Positions 15,423 to 23,702 of a DNA stretch of 64,000 nucleotides are shown piece after piece. Each line of letters begins with the position of its first letter. Within the stretch, counting starts at the first letter, position 1. The notes under the pieces were generated by a model, which searched no databases, was not told where the DNA came from, and saw only the letters and a list, made by a program, of their open reading frames with translations. This DNA is from Pelagirhabdus alkalitolerans (GTDB taxonomy: Bacteria; Bacillota; Bacilli; Bacillales; Amphibacillaceae): assembly GCF_900096905.1 (NCBI RefSeq), contig NZ_FMYI01000003.1, forward strand, positions 186,001-250,000, read 5' to 3'. The position numbers and the translations under genes were made by a program.

Positions 15423-18056
15423 ATGACTACACTAACGTCACAAGAGATCAGGAAAAAATACTTAGATTTTTTCAAAGAAAAAAATCACCAAATTGAACCG
15501 AGTGCATCACTGATTCCTAAAGAAGATCCGACACTTCTATGGATTAACAGTGGTGTCGCAACATTAAAGAAATACTTTGATGGTCGTGTTAAACCAGATA
15601 ATCCGCGCATCGTTAATGCGCAAAAGTCAATTCGAACAAATGATATCGAAAATGTAGGGTTCACACCACGTCACCATACATTTTTTGAAATGTTAGGGAA
15701 TTTTTCAATTGGTGATTATTTTAAAGAAGAAGCCATTATGTGGGCGTGGGAATTTTTAACTGATGATAAATGGTTAGGGTTAGATCCTGCCAAACTATCT
15801 GTCACTGTGCACCCTGAAGATGATGAAGCGTTCAATTACTGGAAAGATATAGTGAAATTACCTGAAGAGCGCATTATTCGCCTAGAAGAGAATTTCTGGG
15901 ACATAGGTGAAGGCCCAAGCGGACCAAACACAGAAATTTTTTATGACAGAGGAGAAAGCTATGGGAATGATCTTAATGATCCCGAGCTCTATCCAGGTGG
16001 TGAGAATGATCGCTATTTAGAGGTATGGAATCTTGTGTTCTCACAATTCAATCATAACCCTGACGACACGTACACGCCACTGCCAAAGAAAAATATTGAT
16101 ACAGGTATGGGGCTTGAACGAATTGTGTCGATTGTTCAAGACACACCGACAAATTTTGAAACAGACTTATTTTTACCGATTATAAAAGAAATCGAAAAAA
16201 CAGCTAAAACAGCATATGGCAAGACTGATGAAGTCAATACGGCTTATCGTGTTATTAGTGATCATATTAGAACCGTTGCTTTTGCGATCAGTGACGGTGC
16301 ACTTCCATCGAATGAAGGACGTGGCTATGTGTTGCGCCGATTGATTCGCCGTGCCATTCGCTTTAGTAAGGATTTAGGCATACATGACCCATTTATGTAT
16401 AAGCTGGTTCCAACCGTTTCGCAAATTATGAAAGACTTTTATCCAGAAGTCGCTAAAAAAGAATCATTTGTTTCAGACGTCATTAAGAAAGAGGAAGAAC
16501 GATTCCACGAAACGTTAAATGATGGCCTGCATATTCTTTCATCCATTATAAAGGATGAGAAACAAAAAGGATCAACAGTATTTCCTGGAGAAGCGGTCTT
16601 TAAATTATATGACACATATGGTTTTCCTAAGGAATTAACGGAAGAATACGTACAAGAAGAAGGATTCACAATTGATTTAGATGGTTTTAAAAAAGAAATG
16701 GAAGCACAACGTGAACGTGCGAGAAATGCGCGTCAATCATCTGATTCTATGCAAGTACAAGATGGTGTTTTCAGTGAATTGAACGTCGACAGTCAATATG
16801 TCGGTGAAGAACACCATCAAGTTGAAACGACAATTGAAGCGATTATTGAAAATAAACAGCGCGTTGATGCCTCAAGCGAAGAAGAAATCTATGTTATATT
16901 AAAAGACACGCCTTTTTATGCAGAAAGTGGCGGTCAAGTAGCTGATGGGGGAATGATTCAAACTAATGATGCAAAAGCATCAGTTGTAAGTGTTAAAAAG
17001 ACACCAGATGGTCACCACTTACACCAATTAGCTGTACAATCCGGTAGCTTCCGAGTAGGAGAACAAGTTGAAGCATCAATTGATACAAAAGAACGAAAAG
17101 CGATTCAGAAGGCACATACAGCAACACATTTACTTCATCAAGCGTTAAAAGACCAATTAGGTGATCATGTCAATCAAGCAGGATCATTAGTCGAACCAGA
17201 CCGACTTCGTTTTGACTTCTCACATTTTAATGCTTTAACAAAAGAAGATATAATCGCGATTGAAGAAGCGGTTAATCAAAGAATTTGGGATTCGATTCAA
17301 GTTGAAATTGGCTATCACTCACTTGAAGAGGCAAAAGCAAAAGGAGCAATGGCACTATTTGGTGAAAAATATAAAGACACCGTTCGCGTTGTTGAAATTG
17401 ATGATTATAGCCTTGAGCTGTGCGGTGGTTCTCACGTTCATAACACATCAGAAATTGGCCTGTTTAAGATAACTGTAGAATCAGGTATTGGGGCTGGAAC
17501 ACGTCGGATTGAGGCGACAACTGGCCAAGGCGCGTATCGCCATATGAAACAACAAGAAGCTTTATTGAATGAAGCGGCTTCCTTATTAAAGGTTTCGAAT
17601 GAACAAGTACCTGAAAAAATAAATACAGTATTTAAAGACTTAAAAGCGTTACAAAAAGAAAAAGAGCAACTTAAACAGAAATTGTCAAATACAGAATCAG
17701 CATCTCTTATTAATCAAGTTGAAACAATTAATAATGTTACCGTACTTGTTGAAAAGGTCGATGTGAGTGATATGAATCAATTAAGAACGATGGTTGATGA
17801 TTTAAAACAAAAATTAGAATCAGGAATTATTTTATTAGCGGCTGCTAATGATGGGAAAGTACAGTTTGCAGCTGGTGTCTCAAAAGACTTAGTAGACCAA
17901 GGTTATCATGCAGGAAAACTTATAAAAGAAGCGGCAACAATTTGTGGTGGTGGCGGTGGCGGCCGTCCAGACATGGCACAAGCCGGTGGTAAAAAGCCAG
18001 AAATGATTGAGTCTGCCCTAAAGCAAGTAAAAACATTAATTGCTTCAGTTGATTAA
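15423..18056 (+). CDS. alaS: Alanyl-tRNA synthetase
   Basis: 877 residues, class II synthetase. Catalytic core 1-240 (NPRIVNAQKSIRTNDIENVG, FFEMLGNFSIGDYF), tRNA-recognition domain to about 450, editing domain with the zinc-site HTATHLLHQAL (about 564-574) and CGGSH (about 667-671), and a C-terminal C-Ala/DHHA1 domain ending CGGGGGGRPDMAQAGG. The editing domain hydrolyses Ser- and Gly-tRNA-Ala. Full family length. A GGAGGG site precedes the ATG, and transcription is under the T-box upstream. Confidence 0.97.
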   Translation: MTTLTSQEIRKKYLDFFKEKNHQIEPSASLIPKEDPTLLWINSGVATLKKYFDGRVKPDNPRIVNAQKSIRTNDIENVGFTPRHHTFFEMLGNFSIGDYFKEEAIMWAWEFLTDDKWLGLDPAKLSVTVHPEDDEAFNYWKDIVKLPEERIIRLEENFWDIGEGPSGPNTEIFYDRGESYGNDLNDPELYPGGENDRYLEVWNLVFSQFNHNPDDTYTPLPKKNIDTGMGLERIVSIVQDTPTNFETDLFLPIIKEIEKTAKTAYGKTDEVNTAYRVISDHIRTVAFAISDGALPSNEGRGYVLRRLIRRAIRFSKDLGIHDPFMYKLVPTVSQIMKDFYPEVAKKESFVSDVIKKEEERFHETLNDGLHILSSIIKDEKQKGSTVFPGEAVFKLYDTYGFPKELTEEYVQEEGFTIDLDGFKKEMEAQRERARNARQSSDSMQVQDGVFSELNVDSQYVGEEHHQVETTIEAIIENKQRVDASSEEEIYVILKDTPFYAESGGQVADGGMIQTNDAKASVVSVKKTPDGHHLHQLAVQSGSFRVGEQVEASIDTKERKAIQKAHTATHLLHQALKDQLGDHVNQAGSLVEPDRLRFDFSHFNALTKEDIIAIEEAVNQRIWDSIQVEIGYHSLEEAKAKGAMALFGEKYKDTVRVVEIDDYSLELCGGSHVHNTSEIGLFKITVESGIGAGTRRIEATTGQGAYRHMKQQEALLNEAASLLKVSNEQVPEKINTVFKDLKALQKEKEQLKQKLSNTESASLINQVETINNVTVLVEKVDVSDMNQLRTMVDDLKQKLESGIILLAAANDGKVQFAAGVSKDLVDQGYHAGKLIKEAATICGGGGGGRPDMAQAGGKKPEMIESALKQVKTLIASVD

Positions 18057-18150
18057 CTTGTTATTTAGGTGAGTAAACAGGTATAATGGGTGTAACTAAC
18101 AGATGAAATAAGTGGAAAAGACCCATAAATAATAAAAGGCGGTGTTATCG

Positions 18151-18417
18151 ATGGATTCTATGGATAAAACAATGAAGTTTGATGTATCCAATATGCCAGA
18201 TGAACAAAATGTTAATGATGTATTGTTAACAGTCTATCACGCACTTCAAGAAAAAGGGTATCACCCAACAAATCAAATTGTAGGATACCTTTTAAGTGGT
18301 GATCCTGCTTATATACCTCGTTATAAAGATGCGCGTAATATGATTAGAAGACTTGATCGAGATGAATTAATTGAAGAATTAGTCACATACTATATCGATC
18401 ATCACAAAGAGGGCTAA
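18151..18417 (+). CDS. ireB: IreB-family regulatory phosphoprotein (DUF965, YrzL)
   Basis: 88 residues. The sequence MDKTMKFD near the start, LLTVYHALQEKGYHP, and IVGYLLSGDPAYIPRYKDAR are hallmarks of the UPF0297/IreB family. In Enterococcus, IreB is a target of the Ser/Thr kinase IreK and affects cephalosporin tolerance; the role in Bacillaceae is less clear. ATG at 18151 lies 8 bp from an AAAAGGCGG site and gives the usual length. It is 1 bp from ruvX, and the trio ireB-ruvX-DUF1292 downstream of alaS is conserved in Firmicutes. Confidence 0.92.
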   Translation: MDSMDKTMKFDVSNMPDEQNVNDVLLTVYHALQEKGYHPTNQIVGYLLSGDPAYIPRYKDARNMIRRLDRDELIEELVTYYIDHHKEG

Positions 18418-18418
18418 T

Positions 18419-18832
18419 ATGAAGAAAATGGGACTTGATGTTGGTTCAAAGACAATTGGTGTTGCCATTAGTGATGCATTAGGTTGGACGGCTCAAGGGC
18501 TAACGACGATTCATTGGGATGAAGGAGATATTACATCGGCTGATGATGCATTAGCTAAGATTATTTCTGAACATGAAATTGATGAAATTGTTATTGGTCT
18601 ACCTAAGCATATGAATGGGTCAATTGGTGAACGCGGTGAATTGTCAAAAGAGTACGGCCAACATTTAGAAGAGATATTTCAGATTCCAGCGAAACTCTGG
18701 GACGAACGGTTAACGACGATGGCTGCTGAGCGAGTGTTATTAGAAGCAGATGTCAGTCGTAAAAAGAGAAAGAAAGTAATTGATAAAATGGCTGCGGCCA
18801 TGATATTACAAGGGTATTTGGACGCCCAATAA
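18419..18832 (+). CDS. ruvX: Putative Holliday-junction resolvase / pre-16S rRNA nuclease YqgF
   Basis: 137 residues, RNase H-like fold. The N-terminal MGLDVGSKTIGVAISDALG carries the first catalytic Asp, EIVIGLPKHMNGSIGERG the second acidic patch region, and WDERLTTMAAERVL the later one, ending with the basic stretch KKRKKVIDKMAAAMILQGYLD. In E. coli YqgF trims the 5' end of 16S rRNA; a resolvase role is also proposed. It follows ireB by one base, indicating coupled translation. Confidence 0.93.
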   Translation: MKKMGLDVGSKTIGVAISDALGWTAQGLTTIHWDEGDITSADDALAKIISEHEIDEIVIGLPKHMNGSIGERGELSKEYGQHLEEIFQIPAKLWDERLTTMAAERVLLEADVSRKKRKKVIDKMAAAMILQGYLDAQ

Positions 18833-18849
18833 TTAAAGGAGGCCATCAC

Positions 18850-19128
18850 ATGGCACTATCAGAAAACGAACGTATTATCATTCCGGATGAAAATGGTGAA
18901 GAGCATTTATTTGAGGTTCTTTTCACTTTTGATGTTGAACAGAATAACCAATCTTATATCGCGGTTGTCCCAGTAGACCAAAAAGAAGAGGAAGAACAAG
19001 AAGTATTTGCTTTCCGCTTCGAAGAGAAAGAAAACGAAGATGATTTAGCCTTGTTTGCCATCGAAACGGATCAAGAATGGGACATGGTCGAAGAAATGCT
19101 AAACACATTAATCGATGAAGAGATATAA
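18850..19128 (+). CDS. DUF1292 acidic protein (YrzB family)
   Basis: 92 residues, strongly acidic, with the DUF1292 pattern (RIIIPDENGEEHLFEVLFTFD at the N-terminus, QSYIAVVP in the middle, EWDMVEEMLNTLIDEE at the end). The function is unknown. It starts 17 bp after ruvX behind an AAAGGAGG site and is the last gene of the alaS transcription unit, followed by a terminator. Confidence 0.9.
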   Translation: MALSENERIIIPDENGEEHLFEVLFTFDVEQNNQSYIAVVPVDQKEEEEQEVFAFRFEEKENEDDLALFAIETDQEWDMVEEMLNTLIDEEI

Positions 19129-19145
19129 AAAAGTTTGTTAAGTAA

Positions 19146-19182
19146 ATGGCGTCGGTGAGTCAAAAAACTCACTAGCGTCATT
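19146..19182 (+). terminator. Terminator of the alaS-ireB-ruvX-DUF1292 unit
   Basis: A 15-bp stem with G-U pairs and one mismatch (ATGGCGTC GGTGAGT against ACTCACTAGCGTCAT) around a six-A loop, followed by TTTTATTTAT. Confidence 0.75.
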
Positions 19183-19288
19183 TTATTTATATAAATTAAA
19201 TGCTAAGAAACTTATAGAAATATACATAAATGAACGTATGCATTTAGGAGAAGCTCGATATTTAATTTTGATTTAGGTGGTTAAAAAG

Positions 19289-19957
19289 ATGAGTGCAAGA
19301 ATAATGAAACCAAACGTATCTGATGAATCAAAAAGTGTAAAATTCTCAGAAATATATGATCCAGAAGATCTTTACATTGAAGGTGTAGTGATTGAGGATT
19401 GTACGATTTCAAAGTTAGAAGCAAAGGGAATTGAATTTATTAACGTTATTTTTCGCAATGTTCGATTTGAAGATGTTGTGCTGAATTTAACTTATCTAAG
19501 GGACGTTTTATTTGAAAAGTGTGATCTCTCTAATGCTCAGTTTGAAAGGTTGACGATGAAGCGTGTTCTATTTGACCACTGTCAAATGACTGGTGTGATG
19601 ATGGCTGACAGTCGATTAAGTGATGTCACGTTTTCTAATTGCAACTTGCAGTTAGCTGGTTTTGGTTACAGTAAGCAAAAGTTTGTATGTTATGAATCGT
19701 GTATAGTGAGAGAAGCAGAGTTTTTTGAAAATGATTGGAAGAAAGTTTACTTTGAAAAGTGTGAAATGACTGGGGCGAATTTAGCCAATACACCTCTAAA
19801 AGGTATTGATATTAGTCGATCGACTTTTAATGCGATGACTGTAAGAATTGAAGATTTAAAAGGGTGTATTGTTAATGAGGAACAGGCAAGGGCATTTTCA
19901 CAATTATTAGGTTTAGTTGTAAAAGATACAGGTTTTATGAGTGATGAGAGCCCATGA
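19289..19957 (+). CDS. Pentapeptide-repeat protein
   Basis: 222 residues. From about residue 30 to 185 the sequence follows the five-residue A(D/N)LxX rhythm of a right-handed quadrilateral beta-helix, for example VIFRNVRFEDVVLNL, VLFEKCDLSNAQFERL, VTFSNCNLQLAGF and CEMTGANLANTPLKGIDIS. A short C-terminal helix region (EEQARAFSQLLGLVV) ends it. Some family members bind DNA gyrase and give quinolone tolerance; nothing here proves that role. ATG at 19289 has an AGGTGG site 8 bp upstream. It appears monocistronic and is not part of the usual B. subtilis order here. Confidence 0.85.
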   Translation: MSARIMKPNVSDESKSVKFSEIYDPEDLYIEGVVIEDCTISKLEAKGIEFINVIFRNVRFEDVVLNLTYLRDVLFEKCDLSNAQFERLTMKRVLFDHCQMTGVMMADSRLSDVTFSNCNLQLAGFGYSKQKFVCYESCIVREAEFFENDWKKVYFEKCEMTGANLANTPLKGIDISRSTFNAMTVRIEDLKGCIVNEEQARAFSQLLGLVVKDTGFMSDESP

Positions 19958-19979
19958 GCAGTATAGAGATAAAAAATAA

Positions 19980-20126
19980 TTAGCTTTCACTGTCCAAGAA
20001 GATAAAGGAGAAACTGATTATTCACTGGTCTACACACCACCTTACCCAACAACAATTGACGTGTTAAATAAACATCCTGATGCGCTAGATATGTATTGCC
20101 ATGGTTTAGCTAAATGTATTGATTAA
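19980..20126 (+). pseudogene. Start-less open frame, probable gene remnant
   Basis: A 48-codon frame bounded by TAA at 19977 and TAA at 20124 lacks any plausible start at its 5' end. The translation (FTVQEDKGETDYSLVYTPPY, then PTTIDVLNKHPDALDMYCHG and LAKCID) has ordinary protein-like composition and codon use, and ends naturally at a stop. I do not recognise the family. It looks like the C-terminal leftover of a decayed gene; chance is the alternative. The rest of the gap between the pentapeptide gene and mltG shows only A/T-rich sequence. Confidence 0.4.
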
Positions 20127-20274
20127 TGGTATGGAGCGTTTAAACTTATTTATTCTATGTGAAATACCTGTGATTAAGTAATGAATTTATTATTTATCGC
20201 AAAAAATGACGTAAAATAATAGAAATCAAATGGATTTTTATAGTATAATGTAGCGGATGAGGAGGAAATATATT

Positions 20275-21465
20275 ATGTCAAAACAAAACAATGAAGATAA
20301 AAATCCTATTGAAAATAAAGATACTGATTCAAATGTAGACGATCAAGAAGCAGATGAGAATACACCTAAGAAAAAGAAAAAAACAACTAAAGATTCACGT
20401 CTCGTTAGACGAATCGTCATTTCGTTAATATTAATATTTGTTGCTGTTGTCGGATTTGGTGGATATACAGGCTATCAATATGTTCAGGATGGCTTATCAC
20501 CAGTTGATGAACAAGATGAAGAATTAAGAGAAATTGAGATTCCGATGGGTACTTCTACATCTGGTATTGCGGACGTCTTAGAAGATGAAGGTATTATTGA
20601 TAATGCCTTTATGTATACGATTTATTTAAGATTTAACAATTATTCTGGTTTCCAAGCTGGAGATTATCAGCTATCACCTAGTATGACGTTAGAAGAAATT
20701 TCAGAAGTGTTGTTAACAGGATCAGTTGGACAAGAAGCTGTATACACAGTGACCATTCCAGAAGGACGAACATTAGAAGAAATTGCTGAGCTATTTGAAA
20801 CACATGCGAATGTTGATTCGGGTGATTTTATTGAGCAGATGGAAGATGAGGATTACATTGAAGAACTTATCGAAGACTATCCTGAGCTTCTAACAGATGA
20901 TATCCTAAATGAAGACATTAGATATCCACTCGAAGGTTATCTGTTTGCAGCAACTTATCCAATTTATGATAGTGAGGCGAGTGTTGACGATATAGTGCGT
21001 ATGATGCTCGATAAATCGGATGATGTTTTATCAGAGTATTATGATGAAATTGCAGCACTTGAAGATAAAAATGTTCACGATGTCGTCACGTTATCCTCTT
21101 TAGTTGAACGAGAAGCAAGAGATGAAGAAGAACGCCGTTTAATTTCTGGTGTTTTTTATAACCGCTTAGATGAAGGGATGCGTCTTGAGACTGACCCAAC
21201 GGTATTGTATGCCCATGGCGAACATAAAGACCGCGTCTTGTTTGAAGATTTAGAAATTGAATCACCTTACAATACGTATTATATCGAAGGATTACCTGTA
21301 GGGCCGATTTCTAATTTTGGGGAAAGCTCTTTACGTTCTGTACTAAACCCTGAAGATACGTCATATTTATTCTTTGTCGCTGCACCCGACGGTGAAATTT
21401 ACTATTCAGAAACTTTTGAAGAACATCGGGACTTAGCAAATGAACATTTAGATCGTGATTTATAA
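20275..21465 (+). CDS. mltG: Endolytic transglycosylase MltG (YceG/YrrL)
   Basis: 396 residues. An acidic, then lysine-rich cytoplasmic N-terminus (to about 45) precedes one membrane helix (RIVISLILIFVAVVGFGGY) and an extracellular LysM-like plus YceG domain. The catalytic glutamate lies in LSSLVEREARDEEERRLISG, followed by FYNRLDEGMRLETDPTVLYA. MltG cuts nascent glycan strands and sets their length near the membrane. The start at 20275 follows a GAGGAGG site; an ATG-less extension upstream is open but unnecessary. A TATAAT at 20244-20249 is a likely -10 element. Confidence 0.93.
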   Translation: MSKQNNEDKNPIENKDTDSNVDDQEADENTPKKKKKTTKDSRLVRRIVISLILIFVAVVGFGGYTGYQYVQDGLSPVDEQDEELREIEIPMGTSTSGIADVLEDEGIIDNAFMYTIYLRFNNYSGFQAGDYQLSPSMTLEEISEVLLTGSVGQEAVYTVTIPEGRTLEEIAELFETHANVDSGDFIEQMEDEDYIEELIEDYPELLTDDILNEDIRYPLEGYLFAATYPIYDSEASVDDIVRMMLDKSDDVLSEYYDEIAALEDKNVHDVVTLSSLVEREARDEEERRLISGVFYNRLDEGMRLETDPTVLYAHGEHKDRVLFEDLEIESPYNTYYIEGLPVGPISNFGESSLRSVLNPEDTSYLFFVAAPDGEIYYSETFEEHRDLANEHLDRDL

Positions 21466-21472
21466 ATGATAG

Positions 21473-21504
21473 AGATCAGAGGATGAGGTGTTGTCCTCTG
21501 ATCT
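21473..21504 (+). terminator. Hairpin between mltG and trmR
   Basis: AGATCAGAGGA (21473-21483) and TCCTCTGATCT (21494-21504) form a perfect 11-bp stem with a 10-nt loop. Only a weak T-run follows, so it may be a partial terminator or mRNA-stabilising structure. Confidence 0.5.
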
Positions 21505-21533
21505 TCTATGTATTAATGTAGAGGTGGATTTTA

Positions 21534-22160
21534 ATGAGCGAGTCATATTGGGACCAATTTATTGAAGAATCAATCCCTGAAATAAAGGAAATGGAAAGTG
21601 AAGCAATGCGTGACCATGTGCCAATTATGGAAGAGGATGGTATTGCTTTCTTGAAACAAATGATAAGAATAAAACAACCCAAAACGATTTTAGAAATTGG
21701 GGCAGCTATTGGCTATTCTGCTATACAAATGCACTTTGCTGCCCCGGATAGTCAAATTGTAACGATTGAACGTGATCAAGATCGGTTTGAACGAGCACGA
21801 TATTATATCTCTAAATTTGATTTACAAGATAAGATTGATTTACAATTAGGTGATGCATTAGCAGATAATATGAATTATAATCATATGGGACCTTTTGATG
21901 TTATTTTTATTGATGCAGCTAAAGGGAAATACAAACAGTTTTTCGAAAAGGCAGAACAACTGTTATCTACAAATGGTGTCATTATTACAGACAATGTATT
22001 ATTTAAAGGATATGTACAAAATCCTGAGTTGGCATCGAAACGACTAAGTAAGGTGGCACAGAAAATCGATCATTATAACAAATGGCTAATGTCACACCCT
22101 GATTTTGAAACAATTATTGTACCAGTTGGAGATGGCATTAGTTTGTCTACAAAAAGATAA
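21534..22160 (+). CDS. trmR: tRNA 5-hydroxyuridine methyltransferase (YrrM)
   Basis: 208 residues, class I SAM-dependent O-methyltransferase of the catechol OMT-like family. SAM-binding motif TILEIGAAIGYSAIQM, the acidic loop VTIERDQDRFERARYY, and the metal-site segment DVIFIDAAKGKYKQFFEKAE with IITDNVLFKG are present. In B. subtilis the equivalent gene, located between mltG and the trhP genes, encodes TrmR, which makes 5-methoxyuridine at tRNA position 34. The symbol rests on family and position. Here the trhP genes that would supply 5-hydroxyuridine do not follow; udk starts 14 bp later. Confidence 0.85.
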   Translation: MSESYWDQFIEESIPEIKEMESEAMRDHVPIMEEDGIAFLKQMIRIKQPKTILEIGAAIGYSAIQMHFAAPDSQIVTIERDQDRFERARYYISKFDLQDKIDLQLGDALADNMNYNHMGPFDVIFIDAAKGKYKQFFEKAEQLLSTNGVIITDNVLFKGYVQNPELASKRLSKVAQKIDHYNKWLMSHPDFETIIVPVGDGISLSTKR

Positions 22161-22174
22161 TAAAGGAGTCTAAC

Positions 22175-22816
22175 ATGGTTGAAAAAAATAAAAAACCGAT
22201 TGTAATAGGTGTAGCAGGTGGATCGGGGTCTGGAAAAACATCCGTCACACGTTCAATCTGTGAAAAATTTGCTAATAAATCAATTTTAGTTATGGAACAA
22301 GATTTTTACTACAAAGATCAATCTCATTTACCTTTTGAGGAGCGATTGAATACGAATTATGATCATCCATTCGCCTTTGATAATGATCTTTTAATTGCAC
22401 ACTTAAAACAATTAATGAATCATCACCCTGTCGAGAAACCGATGTATGATTTTAAAAGACACACGCGTTCTGATGAAACCATGCAGGTTGAGCCACAGGA
22501 TGTTATTATTGTAGAAGGTATTCTGATTCTTGAAGATGATCGGCTCATGGATTTGATGGATATCAAAGTGTTCGTCGATACAGATGCGGATCTAAGGATT
22601 ATTCGTCGTTTACTACGAGATATTAATGAACGTGGACGAACAATTGATTCTGTTATCGATCAATATTTAAATGTCGTGCGACCGATGCACTTACAATTCA
22701 TTGAACCGACAAAGCGTTATGCAGATATCATCATACCTGAAGGTGGCGAGAATCATGTTGCTATTGATTTAATGGCAACTAAAGTAGAGAAAATATTATC
22801 AAAGACGGATGAATAG
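22175..22816 (+). CDS. udk: Uridine kinase
   Basis: 213 residues. Phosphorylates uridine and cytidine to UMP and CMP in pyrimidine salvage. The P-loop GVAGGSGSGKTSVTRSI (about 13-29), the substrate-site stretch MEQDFYYKDQSHLPFEER, NYDHPFAFD, PMYDFKRHTR and RRLLRDINERGRTIDSVI are all typical. An AAAGGAG site precedes the ATG. It lies 14 bp after trmR and 320 bp before greA, the same relative order as in B. subtilis. Confidence 0.96.
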   Translation: MVEKNKKPIVIGVAGGSGSGKTSVTRSICEKFANKSILVMEQDFYYKDQSHLPFEERLNTNYDHPFAFDNDLLIAHLKQLMNHHPVEKPMYDFKRHTRSDETMQVEPQDVIIVEGILILEDDRLMDLMDIKVFVDTDADLRIIRRLLRDINERGRTIDSVIDQYLNVVRPMHLQFIEPTKRYADIIIPEGGENHVAIDLMATKVEKILSKTDE

Positions 22817-22981
22817 AGAACGATCAGCATATAAATATGAAAAATTAAGCATTTTCTCTGATCATGCATAGATTATGAGAAGAAACTATTGAAATTATAT
22901 CAAAAATCTGCCATAGTATTGTTTAGTATCGCTCAGAAAGCGCTATTATTCGGTTGCATGGTCTGAAACTTAAGTGATAAA

Positions 22982-23077
22982 ATGCTTCCAACTAGTCAAA
23001 AGTTGAATGTTTTTATGGCACATATATTCCGATACGCAACTAAATTACAGATCTCTTTCAATTTTTGGGTTATTTAG
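22982..23077 (+). other. Gap between udk and greA with one short open frame
   Basis: The 320-bp gap at 22817-23136 holds no convincing gene. One 31-codon frame (22982-23077, beginning MLPTSQKLNVFMAHIFRYAT) has no ribosome site and I do not recognise it; a decayed mobile-gene fragment or chance are both possible. Small complementary pairs (GATCAG at 22823, CTGATC at 22858) suggest weak local structure. No near-consensus greA promoter is obvious. Confidence 0.2.
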
Positions 23078-23136
23078 TTTCGATTTGAATAGTCATGTAA
23101 CATACTTATTTTTGTATATTTAAAGGAGTGTAAGAA

Positions 23137-23613
23137 ATGGCGAACGAGAAAAGCTATTATATGACACAAGAAGGTAAAGACAAATTAATAGAAGAGTTAG
23201 AACATTTAAAAACAGTTAAACGTCCAGAAGTCGTAGAACGTATTAAGATTGCACGTGACTTTGGTGATCTGTCTGAAAACTCAGAATATGATGCAGCTAA
23301 AGATGAGCAAGCTTTTGTTGAATCAAGAATTACACAAGTTGAGAATATGATTCGCAATGCAGAAATTATTGAAAACAATGGTGGCGACCAAGGTGTTGTC
23401 ACACTAGGTAAAACAGTTGTGTTCCAAGAATTACCGGATGGTGATGAAGAAGAATATACAATCGTAGGTAGTGCTGAGGCAGATCCATTTGAAGGGAAAA
23501 TTTCAAATGATTCACCGATTGCAAAGAGCTTAATGGGATGCAAAATTGATGAAGAGGTGAAAGTACCTACACCAGCTGGCGATATGCACGTAAAAATTGT
23601 TGAAGTTAAATAA
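23137..23613 (+). CDS. greA: Transcription elongation factor GreA
   Basis: 158 residues. The N-terminal coiled-coil (1-75; KSYYMTQEGKDKLIEELEHL, DFGDLSENSEYDAAKDEQA) carries the acidic tip residues that enter the RNA polymerase secondary channel, followed by the FKBP-like C-terminal domain (YTIVGSAEADPFEGKISNDS, SPIAKSLMGCKIDEEV). GreA stimulates cleavage of backtracked RNA. An AAAGGAG site precedes the ATG. It appears monocistronic, closed by a terminator. Confidence 0.97.
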   Translation: MANEKSYYMTQEGKDKLIEELEHLKTVKRPEVVERIKIARDFGDLSENSEYDAAKDEQAFVESRITQVENMIRNAEIIENNGGDQGVVTLGKTVVFQELPDGDEEEYTIVGSAEADPFEGKISNDSPIAKSLMGCKIDEEVKVPTPAGDMHVKIVEVK

Positions 23614-23614
23614 T

Positions 23615-23645
23615 AAAAAAGTGACATATATGTCACTTTTTTATA
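23615..23645 (+). terminator. Terminator of greA
   Basis: AAAAAAGTGACATA and TATGTCACTTTTTT form an almost perfect symmetric stem followed by TATAG; the run of six T closes the hairpin. Confidence 0.8.
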
Positions 23646-23702
23646 GTTTTCATGCAAAATATATGTCTTTTTCAAAATAAACGATCATAAGGAGGCGTAT
23701 AA

